A DNA stretch of 47,707 bases. It comes from Flavobacterium sp. YO12. Its GTDB lineage: Bacteria > Bacteroidota > Bacteroidia > Flavobacteriales > Flavobacteriaceae. This document shows positions 1 through 8,194 of the stretch, piece by piece. Under the pieces are notes generated by a model. The model worked only from the letters and a program-made list of their open reading frames with translations, was not told the origin of the DNA and did no database searches. Both the position numbers and the translations under genes were made by a program. Position 1 is the first letter of the stretch, and the number at the start of each line of letters is the position of its first letter. Location: NCBI RefSeq assembly GCF_004119495.1, contig NZ_NRQU01000037.1, positions 1 to 47,707 of the forward strand, read 5' to 3'.

Positions 1-29
1 GTAAAATGTGATTTATCTATATTCGATTT

Positions 30-116
30 ATGTCATATTAAAGACAAGATTATCTTTAATATGACATATGTCATTTTTTGCAGAGGTTAACTGTTTTAAT
101 TTTGTTGTCATATTAA
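30..116. promoter_or_regulatory. Palindromic operator-like cluster upstream of the nitrate operon
   Basis: Seen: ATGTCATATTAAAGA (30-44) is matched by its exact reverse complement at 53-67, 8 bases apart. ATGACATATGTCAT (61-74) is a second overlapping palindrome, and TGTCATATTA recurs at 106-115, 41 bases before the narK1 start. Repetition of the same word close to the gene favours regulator binding sites. The first hairpin, followed by TCATTTTTT, could instead terminate a gene lying left of the window. I see no clear TAnnTTTG -7 box between here and the start codon. No gene is visible in bases 1-155. Confidence 0.5.
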
Positions 117-155
117 GTACTGATAATAGTTCACTAATATTTTAATAATTATTAT

Positions 156-1631
156 ATGAGTAATCTGTCTCAATCCCACCGAATTTTATTTTTAAATACA
201 CTTGCCTTTACCATTTGCTTTGCTTGTTGGACATTAAATGGCGTTTTGGTAACTTATCTAGTTGATAAAGGAATATTTAATTTTACAGTTGTTGAGACTG
301 GGTGGTTATTAGGAATTCCTATACTTTCAGGTTCTGTTTTTCGTTTACCTATAGGTATTTTGACAGATAAATACGGAGGAAAAATTATATTTTCGGCATT
401 ACTTTTATTGTGCTCAATCCCCTTATTTTTATTGCCATTTGCAAGTTCATTTTGGAGTTTTGCAGTATTGAGTTTTCTTTTCGGATTAGTAGGAACAAGC
501 TTTGCGGTTGGGATAGGTTATACTTCAATCTGGTATCCAAAAGAATGGCAGGGACGTGCTTTGGGAATTTTTGGAATGGGAAATGCAGGAGCGGCAATTA
601 CCACTTTTGTTGCGCCTACTTTATTAAATAATTTATCTGAAAATGATCCAGTAAATGGTTGGAAGGCACTTCCGGTTATTTATGCAGTGACACTTGTAAT
701 CATTGGAATTCTTTTTATTGTTTTCGCAAAAAATAAAACAAATAAAGTAGTTTCAAAAACAATGGGGCAATTGATGTCGCCTCTTAAAAACGTTCGAGTT
801 TGGCGTTTTGGTGCGTATTACTTTTTAGTATTCGGCTTTTTCGTGGCGTATTCACAATGGCTGCTTCCCAATTTTATGAATGTTTATCACACTACACTCG
901 TAATGGGAGGGATGTTTGCTACTATGTTTAGTCTGCCATCTGGAGTTATTAGAGCTTTTGGAGGTTACTTATCAGATAAATTTGGAGCTAGAAAAGTAAT
1001 GTATTGGGTATTAGGATCTTCAATCGTAATCAGTTTTTTATTGATGTTTCCAAAAATGGAGATTTTTACTGCAGGGCCTGGAGTTATGGCAATGAATAAC
1101 GGTACCGTTACAGAAATTACTGCCGATAAAGTAGTAGTAGATGGAAAAGTACATAACATACATACCAAACAAGTTCAAAATGATGATGAAGCTGCCATTT
1201 TTCCAGTAAAAAATTCTTGGCAGGAAATCCTTGTCAAACAAAATCAAGAAGTAAAAAAGAAAGAATTATTAGCGCAAGGAGTTACACAAATTAAGTTTAG
1301 TGCTAATCTTTGGGTATATGTGGTTTTGGTAATTCTTATTGGTATTTCTTGGGGAATTGGAAAGGCTGCCGTTTATAAACATATTCCAGAATATTTTCCA
1401 AATGAAGTTGGAGTAGTGGGAGGAATGGTTGGTTTAATTGGCGGACTTGGCGGTTTTGCCGGCCCAATAATCTTTGGTTATCTTCTTAATTATACGGGAC
1501 TTTGGACTAGTTCATGGATTTTTATTTTTATAGTTTCTGTGCTTTGTCTTCTTTGGATGCATCGAACAATTATTAATGCAACTCGATCTAAGCTTCCAGA
1601 TTTCACCAGAGATATTGAAAGCAATCATTAA
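156..1631 (+). CDS. narK: NarK-type nitrate/nitrite MFS transporter with an inserted extracytoplasmic domain
   Basis: A 491-residue inner-membrane transporter of the NNP (NarK/NasA) branch of the major facilitator superfamily, moving nitrate in and/or nitrite out. Visible: about 12 membrane segments; the glycine-rich nitrate signature near residue 140 (GIFGMGNAGAAITTFVAP) and its C-half counterpart near 425-440 (VGGMVGLIGGLGGFAGP). Between the predicted ninth and tenth membrane segments (about 303-382) lies a soluble insert with short beta-strand-like runs, absent from E. coli NarK; by topology it should be periplasmic. It is first in a tight operon (26 bases to the next gene) and closely resembles the NarK at 25216-26694. 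Direction of transport cannot be told from sequence. Confidence 0.93.
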   Translation: MSNLSQSHRILFLNTLAFTICFACWTLNGVLVTYLVDKGIFNFTVVETGWLLGIPILSGSVFRLPIGILTDKYGGKIIFSALLLLCSIPLFLLPFASSFWSFAVLSFLFGLVGTSFAVGIGYTSIWYPKEWQGRALGIFGMGNAGAAITTFVAPTLLNNLSENDPVNGWKALPVIYAVTLVIIGILFIVFAKNKTNKVVSKTMGQLMSPLKNVRVWRFGAYYFLVFGFFVAYSQWLLPNFMNVYHTTLVMGGMFATMFSLPSGVIRAFGGYLSDKFGARKVMYWVLGSSIVISFLLMFPKMEIFTAGPGVMAMNNGTVTEITADKVVVDGKVHNIHTKQVQNDDEAAIFPVKNSWQEILVKQNQEVKKKELLAQGVTQIKFSANLWVYVVLVILIGISWGIGKAAVYKHIPEYFPNEVGVVGGMVGLIGGLGGFAGPIIFGYLLNYTGLWTSSWIFIFIVSVLCLLWMHRTIINATRSKLPDFTRDIESNH

Positions 1632-1657
1632 AAATTAAATAACTTAATAATAGATAT

Positions 1658-3250
1658 ATGAAAACTTGGTTAGATAAATGGGATCCAGAAGATGAAGTAT
1701 TTTGGAATTCTACCGGAAGTAAAATCGCTTGGAGAACGTTAACAATAACAACGATCACTTTAGTATTATCATTCGCATCATGGTTTATGATGAGTGTTAT
1801 TGCCGTAAAATTGCCAGGATTGGGATTTCGATTTACTAAGGATCAACTTTTTTGGCTGACTGCAATTCCTGGACTTGCAGCAGGATTTTTGAGAATTATA
1901 CATACTTTTATATTACCCATTTTTGGAACAAGACATATAGTGTCATTTGCTACACTTATTAAATTAATCCCCGTAATCGGAATTGGTTTTGCAGTGATGG
2001 ATGTAAATACACCATTTTGGGTATTTGCACTTTTAGCTTTTACTACAGGTTTTGGAGGTGGAGACTTCTCCTCTTATATGCCAAGTACAAGTTTGTTTTT
2101 TCCTAAAAGACTTAAAGGAACAGCTCTTGGAATTCAGGCAGGAATTGGAAATTTTGGTGTTTCGGTAGCGCAATTTGTTACGCCGCTTATTATAAGCGTT
2201 AGTATTTTTGGTGCTGCACAGGTATTTACAAGTATTGATCATAAAGAAGCAATTGTTGTTTTTCAGAATGCTAGTATAGAAAAACAAAAAGAGGTTTTTT
2301 CTGCTTTAGATCCTGACGTACAAGCTAGAATATTGACTAACGTAAAGAAAACAGTTACTGATTCAGTAAGTGCATCAATCCAATCAGATGATAAAGTAGC
2401 TCTTTTTACGGCGTTGCCTTTAAAAGCAAAAGCTAAGGCTATTGCAAATGCAAATCCAAAGATGGCTGAGAAAATATTAAATGATATCAGTCCTAAAAAT
2501 ACAGCAGTCAAAAACACCGAAATTTATTTGCAATCAGCTGCATTTTGGTACGCTCCGTTCCTAATATTATTATCTATTATAAGTTGGTTTTACTTAAAAA
2601 GTATTCCAATGAAAGCATCAATTAAAGAGCAATTAGATATTTTTTCTAATAAACATACTTGGTATTGTACCATTACTTACATCATGACTTTTGGAACATT
2701 TGCAGGTTTATCTGCTGCTTTTCCTTTAATGATTAAGTTCTTGTACGGTGATTTTCCAAACGCACCAGATCCATTAGTTTATGCTTTTTACGGGCCGCTT
2801 ATAGGTTCTGCAAGCCGAATTGCTTTTGGTTTCGTAGCCGATAAAGTAGGAGGAGCTATACTTACTACAATTACTGGTTTAGGAATTTTGGCAGGATCAA
2901 TTATTTTAGTTACAGAAGGATTAGTAGCACCAACAAGTATGGAGCAGTTTCCTCTTTTTGTAACCGTAATTTTAGCAATGTTCTTTTTTACAGGAATTGG
3001 AAATGCAGGTACCTTTAGACAATACCCTATTATTTTTGCCGAAAACCAACGTCAGGCAGCGGGAGTAATTGGTTGGACAGCTGCAATCGCTGCATTTGGA
3101 CCATTTATTTTTTCAAAATTAATAGGAAATAATCTTTCAGCTAATGGTACTGTAGATCAATTCTTTATTGGTGTTGCTATTTTCACTATATTAGCTACAG
3201 GTATCAATTGGTGGTTCTACAATCGTAAAGGATGCGAGAAACCAAGTTAA
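1658..3250 (+). CDS. narK: Second NarK-type transporter, divergent subtype with a helical periplasmic insert
   Basis: A 530-residue MFS protein of the nitrate/nitrite porter family, clearly different in sequence from the neighbour upstream. Nitrate-signature-like glycine stretches are visible near residue 160 (GIQAGIGNFGVSVAQFVTP) and near 447-453 (FFTGIGNAGTF). About residues 194-288, between the predicted fifth and sixth membrane segments, form a polar, alanine- and lysine-rich, probably all-helical insert. The two tandem transporters recall NarK1/NarK2 pairs and fusions, in which one type does nitrate/proton symport and the other nitrate/nitrite antiport; which is which here is inference. 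It is second in the operon, 28 bases before the cytochrome b gene. Confidence 0.9.
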   Translation: MKTWLDKWDPEDEVFWNSTGSKIAWRTLTITTITLVLSFASWFMMSVIAVKLPGLGFRFTKDQLFWLTAIPGLAAGFLRIIHTFILPIFGTRHIVSFATLIKLIPVIGIGFAVMDVNTPFWVFALLAFTTGFGGGDFSSYMPSTSLFFPKRLKGTALGIQAGIGNFGVSVAQFVTPLIISVSIFGAAQVFTSIDHKEAIVVFQNASIEKQKEVFSALDPDVQARILTNVKKTVTDSVSASIQSDDKVALFTALPLKAKAKAIANANPKMAEKILNDISPKNTAVKNTEIYLQSAAFWYAPFLILLSIISWFYLKSIPMKASIKEQLDIFSNKHTWYCTITYIMTFGTFAGLSAAFPLMIKFLYGDFPNAPDPLVYAFYGPLIGSASRIAFGFVADKVGGAILTTITGLGILAGSIILVTEGLVAPTSMEQFPLFVTVILAMFFFTGIGNAGTFRQYPIIFAENQRQAAGVIGWTAAIAAFGPFIFSKLIGNNLSANGTVDQFFIGVAIFTILATGINWWFYNRKGCEKPS

Positions 3251-3278
3251 TAAGTAATCATTAAAATTTAAATTAAGG

Positions 3279-4331
3279 ATGAAAGATAAAACATTTAATA
3301 CCAAAGCCCTGCTTGTTGCTTCGCTGGTTTCTATACTCACTATCGTACTTGTGTTTTATGGTTCCAGACAATTGCAGAATTTCGATGCAGCATTAATTAC
3401 TTATTTATTCGGAACCGTATTTGCTTTCTTCGGAATCGTTTATCGATATACCGTTTGGCTGCAGCGTCCGCCGACATGGATGTATTTTAAAAGAAGTATA
3501 AAATTTCTTTTTACAGGAAAAATATTTTCGCATTTGTGGTTTTTAGGAAAAGAATCAGTACAAAATATTGTTGTTCAAAAGTTTATTTATCCAAGAAGTA
3601 AATGGCGCTGGTTTGCCCATTTCTGTATCGCATTAGGCTGCTTGTCTGCTTTTGCGATTACTATTCCGTTGACATTTGGATGGATTCATTTTTCATTGGC
3701 ACCTAATTCTATTTCTATTTACGAAGCGCATTTCTTCGGATTTAAAATGATGGATTTCGAAATAGGATCTTTTCTTGCCTTTTTAATTTTTCATGCCCTA
3801 AACTGGTCATCATGGCTTGTAATAATTGGGTCTGTATATTATTTAAGACGAAGATTAACAAACCCGGGATTAATTGCTACTCAAACCTTTGAAGGAGATT
3901 TATTGCCGTTGATATTATTAATTGCAATATCGGTTACTGGTTTATGCTTAACCTATTCGTATCAATTCATGAAAGGATTTGCATATGATTTCTTAGCCGT
4001 AATTCATGCCGTAACCGTAATCATGTTTTTAATATGGATTCCGTTTGGAAAATTCTTTCATATCATTCAGCGTCCCGCACAAATTGGAGCTCATATTTAT
4101 AAACAAGAAGGAATCAAACAAGGAATGGCAGTTTGCCCGCACACTGGAGAAGAATTTGCAACAAAACTTCATATCAATGATTTAAAAATTGTAACCAAAC
4201 AATTGGGTTTTGATTTTACACATGAAGATGGAACTTCTCACCTGGATTTAAGTCCAGAAGGAAAAAGATCACGATTAGCACAAGCACATTTAAAAGCCAG
4301 AATAGAAAGCGGAGGAAGCTTATTTGGATAA
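3279..4331 (+). CDS. NarI-like membrane cytochrome b subunit of the nitrate reductase module
   Basis: 350 residues, two N-terminal membrane segments followed by a NarI-like bundle. Histidines suitable as heme b ligands sit in membrane segments: WFAHFCIALG, LIFHALNW, AVIHAVTVIMF and the KFFHI at the end of the last segment, which is typical of NarI/DsrM-type quinol-oxidising subunits. The C-terminal ~90 residues are soluble. Expected role: take electrons from menaquinol and pass them to the Fe-S/Rieske and Mo subunits encoded just downstream. It shares only family resemblance with NarI, so heme number and quinol site are inferred. It is the last gene before a palindromic repeat that interrupts the operon. 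Confidence 0.78.
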   Translation: MKDKTFNTKALLVASLVSILTIVLVFYGSRQLQNFDAALITYLFGTVFAFFGIVYRYTVWLQRPPTWMYFKRSIKFLFTGKIFSHLWFLGKESVQNIVVQKFIYPRSKWRWFAHFCIALGCLSAFAITIPLTFGWIHFSLAPNSISIYEAHFFGFKMMDFEIGSFLAFLIFHALNWSSWLVIIGSVYYLRRRLTNPGLIATQTFEGDLLPLILLIAISVTGLCLTYSYQFMKGFAYDFLAVIHAVTVIMFLIWIPFGKFFHIIQRPAQIGAHIYKQEGIKQGMAVCPHTGEEFATKLHINDLKIVTKQLGFDFTHEDGTSHLDLSPEGKRSRLAQAHLKARIESGGSLFG

Positions 4332-4347
4332 AGAATATAGTTTCAAG

Positions 4348-4401
4348 TTTCAAGCTTCAGGTTTCAAGTTCCGCAAAGAACGTTAAACCTGAAGCTTGAA
4401 A
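4348..4401. repeat. Family E palindrome inside the nitrate operon (E1)
   Basis: Perfect 17-base arms TTTCAAGCTTCAGGTTT (4348-4364) and its complement (4385-4401), with a 20-base loop. It lies in the 98-base gap between the cytochrome b and Mo-subunit genes. Related CTTGAAAC-rich inverted repeats occur at 17706-17899. No T-run follows, so it is not a simple terminator; it could act as an mRNA processing or stability element between transporter/cytochrome and catalytic genes. Confidence 0.8.
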
Positions 4402-4429
4402 CCGGAAACAAAACAAACAAAAAAAGACA

Positions 4430-6646
4430 ATGGCAAAATTACCTGTATCAGCTGAAAAAATTATTGAAGAGTTCGGTCCGCATTTAAATTATGCGCCTAA
4501 AGATGGTTATGAAGGTAGAGACGAACCAGATAAATTGGTAAAAACACATTGCTGCTTTTGCGGCATGCAATGCGGTATTCAATTATCTGTAAAAGATAAT
4601 CAAGTAGTGGGCTTCGAACCTTGGATGGAGTTTCCTTTCAACGAAGGGCGTTTATGTCCAAAAGGAGTACAACGTTATTTACAAAACAATCACCCAGATC
4701 GTTTATTACATCCTTTGAAGAGAGTAGAAGGAAAAGGTTTTGAAAAGGCGACTTGGGATGAAGCGATGGATAAAACCGTATCTGAAATTAAAAGAATTCA
4801 GGAAAAGTATGGTAAAGATGCTTTTTCAATGTTATCCGGCGTATCATTATCAAATGAAAAAAGTTATTTAGTAGGTAAGTTTGCTCGTGTAGCCTTAAAA
4901 ACAAAAAATCTAGACTACAACGGAAGACTTTGTATGGTAAGTGCAGGAGCTGGAAATAAAAAAGCCTTTGGTTTAGATCGAGGCTCAAATAACTATTCTG
5001 ACCTTGAATATGCAGAAGTAATTATTGTTGCTGGTGCAAATATCAGTGAAACATTTCCAACTTTAACCCACTGGATTTGGAAAGCTCGTGATCGCGGCGC
5101 TAAGTTAATTGTAATCGACCCAAGAATGATTCCGTTAGCAAGGACTGCAGAGATTCATTTAGATGTAAAGCCCGGAACAGATTCTGCTTTATATGGAGCG
5201 ATGCTAAAATATCTGGTAGATCATGATATGTTAGATCACGATTTTATCGACAATCATACTTCAGGATTTCAAGAAACAATTGATGCAGTAAAAGATTATA
5301 CTTTAGAATGGGCCGAAGAAGTTACTGGAATTGACAAAGAAAAGATAAAAGCTGCTGCTGAGTTATGGGGAAAAGCAAAAACGAGCTTTTTACTTCACGC
5401 ACGCGGGATAGAGCAGCACTCTAAAGGTGTTGATAATGTAGTAGGCTGTATCAATTTAGTTTTGGCAACAGGAAGATTAGGAAGACCTTACTGCGGATAT
5501 GCAACAATTACGGGACAAGGAAATGGACAGGGAGGAAGAGAGCATGGCCATAAATGTGATCAATTACCTGGAAATAGAGATATTGAAAACCCAGAACATC
5601 GTAAATACATATCACAAGTTTGGGGAATCGATGAAAAAGATATGCCAGGAAAAGGTTTATCGGCTTATGAAATTATTGATGCTATACACAGAGGAGAAAT
5701 AAAAGGTTTACTTTCTATTTGTTTTAATCCTCTAGTATCATTGCCTAATAATAATTATGTACGAGAAGCACTTGAAAAATTAGAGTTTTACGCTTGTATT
5801 GATTTCTTTTTAAATGAAACTGCTCGTCATGCAGATATTGTTTTAGCTGGATCATTGCAAGAAGAAGAAGAAGGAACTACAACATCGGCAGAAGGAAGAG
5901 TTATCCGAATTCGTCAAGCTGTGACACCTCCTGGAGATGCTAGAACAGATACTTCAATATTTTTAGAATTAGCAAAAAGATTGGGAGTAGAAGATAAGTT
6001 TACTTATGAAAATAGTGAAGCTATATTTAATGAATTGCGTGTTGCCTCTAATGGAGGAACTGCAAATTATTTCGGAATATCATATAAAAAAATAGAAGAT
6101 AATATGGGTGTTTTCTGGCCTTGCCCAACAGATGATCATCCCGGAACACCTAGATTGTGGGAAGACAAAGTGTTTGCAACTCCAGATAAAAGAGCTCATT
6201 TTAATCCTGCTCCATATAAACTTCCAGGAGAAGTTACTGATGAAGAATTTCCAATAACACTAACTACAGGTCGTGTGGTTTCTCAATATTTGAGCGGAAC
6301 ACAAACCCGCCGAATAGGTAAGCTGGTAGATCAGTTTCCTGAACCCCTGTTAGAAATTCATCCTGAGCTGGCTCTGAAATATGGTATTAAGCAACGCGAA
6401 TTGGTAAAAGTTTTAACCCGAAGAGGAGAAGGCGTTTTTCCTGCAAACATAGTTGAAACCATCCGAAAAGATACTGTATTTATACCATATCATTGGCCGG
6501 GAATTAAATCGGCTAATCAATTAACAATTGGGACTTTAGATCCTATTTCTAAAATGCCAGAATTTAAAGTTTGTGCCTGTTCATTAAATCCGCTTGGCGA
6601 AATTGCACCATCCTCTGCTGGATCTGATGCTTTTGCAAGTGTTTAA
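4430..6646 (+). CDS. Cytosolic Mo-bisPGD oxidoreductase, probable nitrate reductase catalytic subunit
   Basis: 738 residues, DMSO-reductase superfamily, NasA/NarB/NapA-like. Visible: the N-terminal [4Fe-4S] cysteines C41, C44, C48 and C76; the probable Mo ligand C168 in [12 protein letters not shown], a cysteine as in NasA/NapA rather than the Asp of NarG; and the C-terminal cofactor-binding domain from about residue 600 ([17 protein letters not shown]). There is no signal peptide or twin-arginine motif, so it should stay in the cytoplasm. It lacks the C-terminal BFD domain of Klebsiella-type NasA, consistent with taking electrons from the ferredoxin, Rieske and cytochrome b genes around it. 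Nitrate as substrate is inferred from family and from neighbouring narK genes; another oxyanion is possible. Confidence 0.85.
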   Translation: MAKLPVSAEKIIEEFGPHLNYAPKDGYEGRDEPDKLVKTHCCFCGMQCGIQLSVKDNQVVGFEPWMEFPFNEGRLCPKGVQRYLQNNHPDRLLHPLKRVEGKGFEKATWDEAMDKTVSEIKRIQEKYGKDAFSMLSGVSLSNEKSYLVGKFARVALKTKNLDYNGRLCMVSAGAGNKKAFGLDRGSNNYSDLEYAEVIIVAGANISETFPTLTHWIWKARDRGAKLIVIDPRMIPLARTAEIHLDVKPGTDSALYGAMLKYLVDHDMLDHDFIDNHTSGFQETIDAVKDYTLEWAEEVTGIDKEKIKAAAELWGKAKTSFLLHARGIEQHSKGVDNVVGCINLVLATGRLGRPYCGYATITGQGNGQGGREHGHKCDQLPGNRDIENPEHRKYISQVWGIDEKDMPGKGLSAYEIIDAIHRGEIKGLLSICFNPLVSLPNNNYVREALEKLEFYACIDFFLNETARHADIVLAGSLQEEEEGTTTSAEGRVIRIRQAVTPPGDARTDTSIFLELAKRLGVEDKFTYENSEAIFNELRVASNGGTANYFGISYKKIEDNMGVFWPCPTDDHPGTPRLWEDKVFATPDKRAHFNPAPYKLPGEVTDEEFPITLTTGRVVSQYLSGTQTRRIGKLVDQFPEPLLEIHPELALKYGIKQRELVKVLTRRGEGVFPANIVETIRKDTVFIPYHWPGIKSANQLTIGTLDPISKMPEFKVCACSLNPLGEIAPSSAGSDAFASV

Positions 6647-6663
6647 TCTATAAAAGAAGACTT

Positions 6664-7233
6664 ATGAATTTAACCAATTTTAATAGAAACGAAGAGTTTT
6701 TTGTAGATCTGCAACGCTGTATTGGATGTAAAGCCTGTGAAATGGCTTGTGCAGAATGCGAAACAAACGGACAGGAATCTCTGATAAGTGTTAATTATGT
6801 AGAACGTTCCTCGACAATCCAAACTACTGTGCAAGTTTGTATGCATTGCGAAGATCCAGTTTGTGCTAACGTATGTCCAGCAGATGCTATTTCACAAGAT
6901 GAATTTGGCGTAGTTCATACAGCAAGTACAGAAAGATGTATAGGTTGCTCAAACTGCGTAATGGCTTGTCCGTTTGGAGTACCTAAAAAAATGGAAGAAT
7001 ACGATTTAATGATGAAATGTACAATGTGCTATGACCGTACCAGCGTTGGAAAAAAACCAATGTGTGCAACAGTCTGCCCAAGCGGAGCATTATTTTACGG
7101 AACAAGAGAACAAATCGAAGAAATGAGACCAAATAGTACACCAATCAATAATTTTATTTTTGGACAAGAAAGAGTTACTACAAAAGTCAATATTATGATG
7201 CCAAAAGGCGCTAATGAATTAAGAATATATTAA
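6664..7233 (+). CDS. Four-cluster [4Fe-4S] electron-transfer subunit (DmsB/NrfC-like)
   Basis: 189 residues containing four cysteine groups: [37 protein letters not shown] and [21 protein letters not shown] (last group spread over about 20 residues). This is the arrangement of the beta subunits of DMSO-reductase-family enzymes, which wire a membrane quinol dehydrogenase to the Mo subunit. No signal peptide. It starts 17 bases after the catalytic gene and ends 9 bases before the Rieske gene, so co-translation as one complex is very likely. Confidence 0.88.
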   Translation: MNLTNFNRNEEFFVDLQRCIGCKACEMACAECETNGQESLISVNYVERSSTIQTTVQVCMHCEDPVCANVCPADAISQDEFGVVHTASTERCIGCSNCVMACPFGVPKKMEEYDLMMKCTMCYDRTSVGKKPMCATVCPSGALFYGTREQIEEMRPNSTPINNFIFGQERVTTKVNIMMPKGANELRIY

Positions 7234-7242
7234 ATCCAGATC

Positions 7243-7755
7243 ATGTCAAAAGAAGATAATTTAAATCAAAACTGGAAAAAGGATTTCCCCATAAAAAAAC
7301 AGGAATCAACTCAAGTCAGCCGACGCGATTTTGCAAAATTCCTGACTTTTGTTTCCGGCGGATTAATGGTAGGAAGCGGATTTGTAACCGCAAAAGCATT
7401 TTTACTGCCAAAAGAAGAAGTGCAGGGCGAACATTTTATTTGTAATAAAGAAGATGTTCCTGTGGGCGGAACAAGAGGATTTGTATTAGAAGGAAGTACA
7501 ATTCCGTATATTTTAATACATCTAGAAAGTGGTGAATTTAAAGCTTACGAGCAAAAATGTACACATTTATCGTGCTCAGTATTTTATAAACCAGGAACAG
7601 GAATTATACATTGCCCTTGCCACGAAGGATCATTTGATGCTAAAACTGGAGATGTAATTGCTGGACCACCGCCAAGAGCTTTACCGCAGCTAGAAGTTGT
7701 GTTTAAAGAGAATGCCGTTTTTGTAAAAGCCTATATCGAAAAAAAAGAAAGCTAA
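7243..7755 (+). CDS. Rieske [2Fe-2S] protein with twin-arginine N-terminal anchor
   Basis: 170 residues. The N-terminus carries SRRDFAK (residues 26-32), a near-consensus Tat motif, followed by a hydrophobic stretch (about 34-54), so the protein is probably exported folded and anchored on the periplasmic face. The cluster motif is of the cytochrome bc1/b6f type: CTHLSC, then CPCHEGSFD about 16 residues later, giving two Cys and two His ligands and a predicted high potential. A bc1-style Rieske in a nitrate reductase operon is unusual; haloarchaeal nar operons offer the nearest known parallel. Partner and function are inferred from operon position. Confidence 0.87.
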   Translation: MSKEDNLNQNWKKDFPIKKQESTQVSRRDFAKFLTFVSGGLMVGSGFVTAKAFLLPKEEVQGEHFICNKEDVPVGGTRGFVLEGSTIPYILIHLESGEFKAYEQKCTHLSCSVFYKPGTGIIHCPCHEGSFDAKTGDVIAGPPPRALPQLEVVFKENAVFVKAYIEKKES

Positions 7756-7779
7756 TTTGTATAATTTAATTTTATAAGT

Positions 7780-8028
7780 ATGAGTACTTTTAGACGCAGC
7801 CAGAATCGCGCAAACCCTAATAAGCTGAATAATATACTTTCGACACTTATTTTTATTTTAATATTAAATGTCAGCATTCAAATTTGGCTTTTGTATGCCT
7901 CATTAAATAACGCATTAGACAATAATAAAGAAATATTGATTCCTGCATTCATAGCATCAGCAATTCTATTTTTAATTGGTTTTGCATGGTTGTATTATCT
8001 GCCAAAAGGTAATTTTAGAAATAAATAA
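7780..8028 (+). CDS. Small two-helix membrane protein closing the nitrate reductase operon
   Basis: 82 residues with a basic N-terminus and two hydrophobic helices (about 18-42 and 52-74). I do not recognise a family. Position 24 bases after the Rieske gene suggests an accessory or assembly subunit of the same membrane complex. The next gene starts 166 bases further on behind its own promoter. Confidence 0.65.
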   Translation: MSTFRRSQNRANPNKLNNILSTLIFILILNVSIQIWLLYASLNNALDNNKEILIPAFIASAILFLIGFAWLYYLPKGNFRNK

Positions 8029-8145
8029 AGCAAGATTTTCTGCCATAAAAAAATGCTGGTAGATTTTTTCTGAGAGTATTCAAAAGAATTACCCTAAATT
8101 TATATTCAAAAAAAATAGGTACTAATGATTTTAACTAAGTAAAAA

Positions 8146-8166
8146 TACTTATATTTGTAATAAGTA
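8146..8166 (+). promoter_or_regulatory. moeA promoter with TACTTAT / ATAAGTA inverted repeat
   Basis: TACTTAT (8146-8152) and ATAAGTA (8160-8166) form an inverted repeat with a 7-base spacer, flanked by A5 and T-runs that extend the symmetry. A Bacteroidota -7 box TATATTTG (8150-8157) lies inside it, which would place transcription start near 8164, 31 bases before moeA. The same TACTTAT next to -7 arrangement recurs before nirB and the nitrate reductase fusion. Confidence 0.6.
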
Positions 8167-8194
8167 TTTTTTTGCTTATAAAGGATAGCATTTT

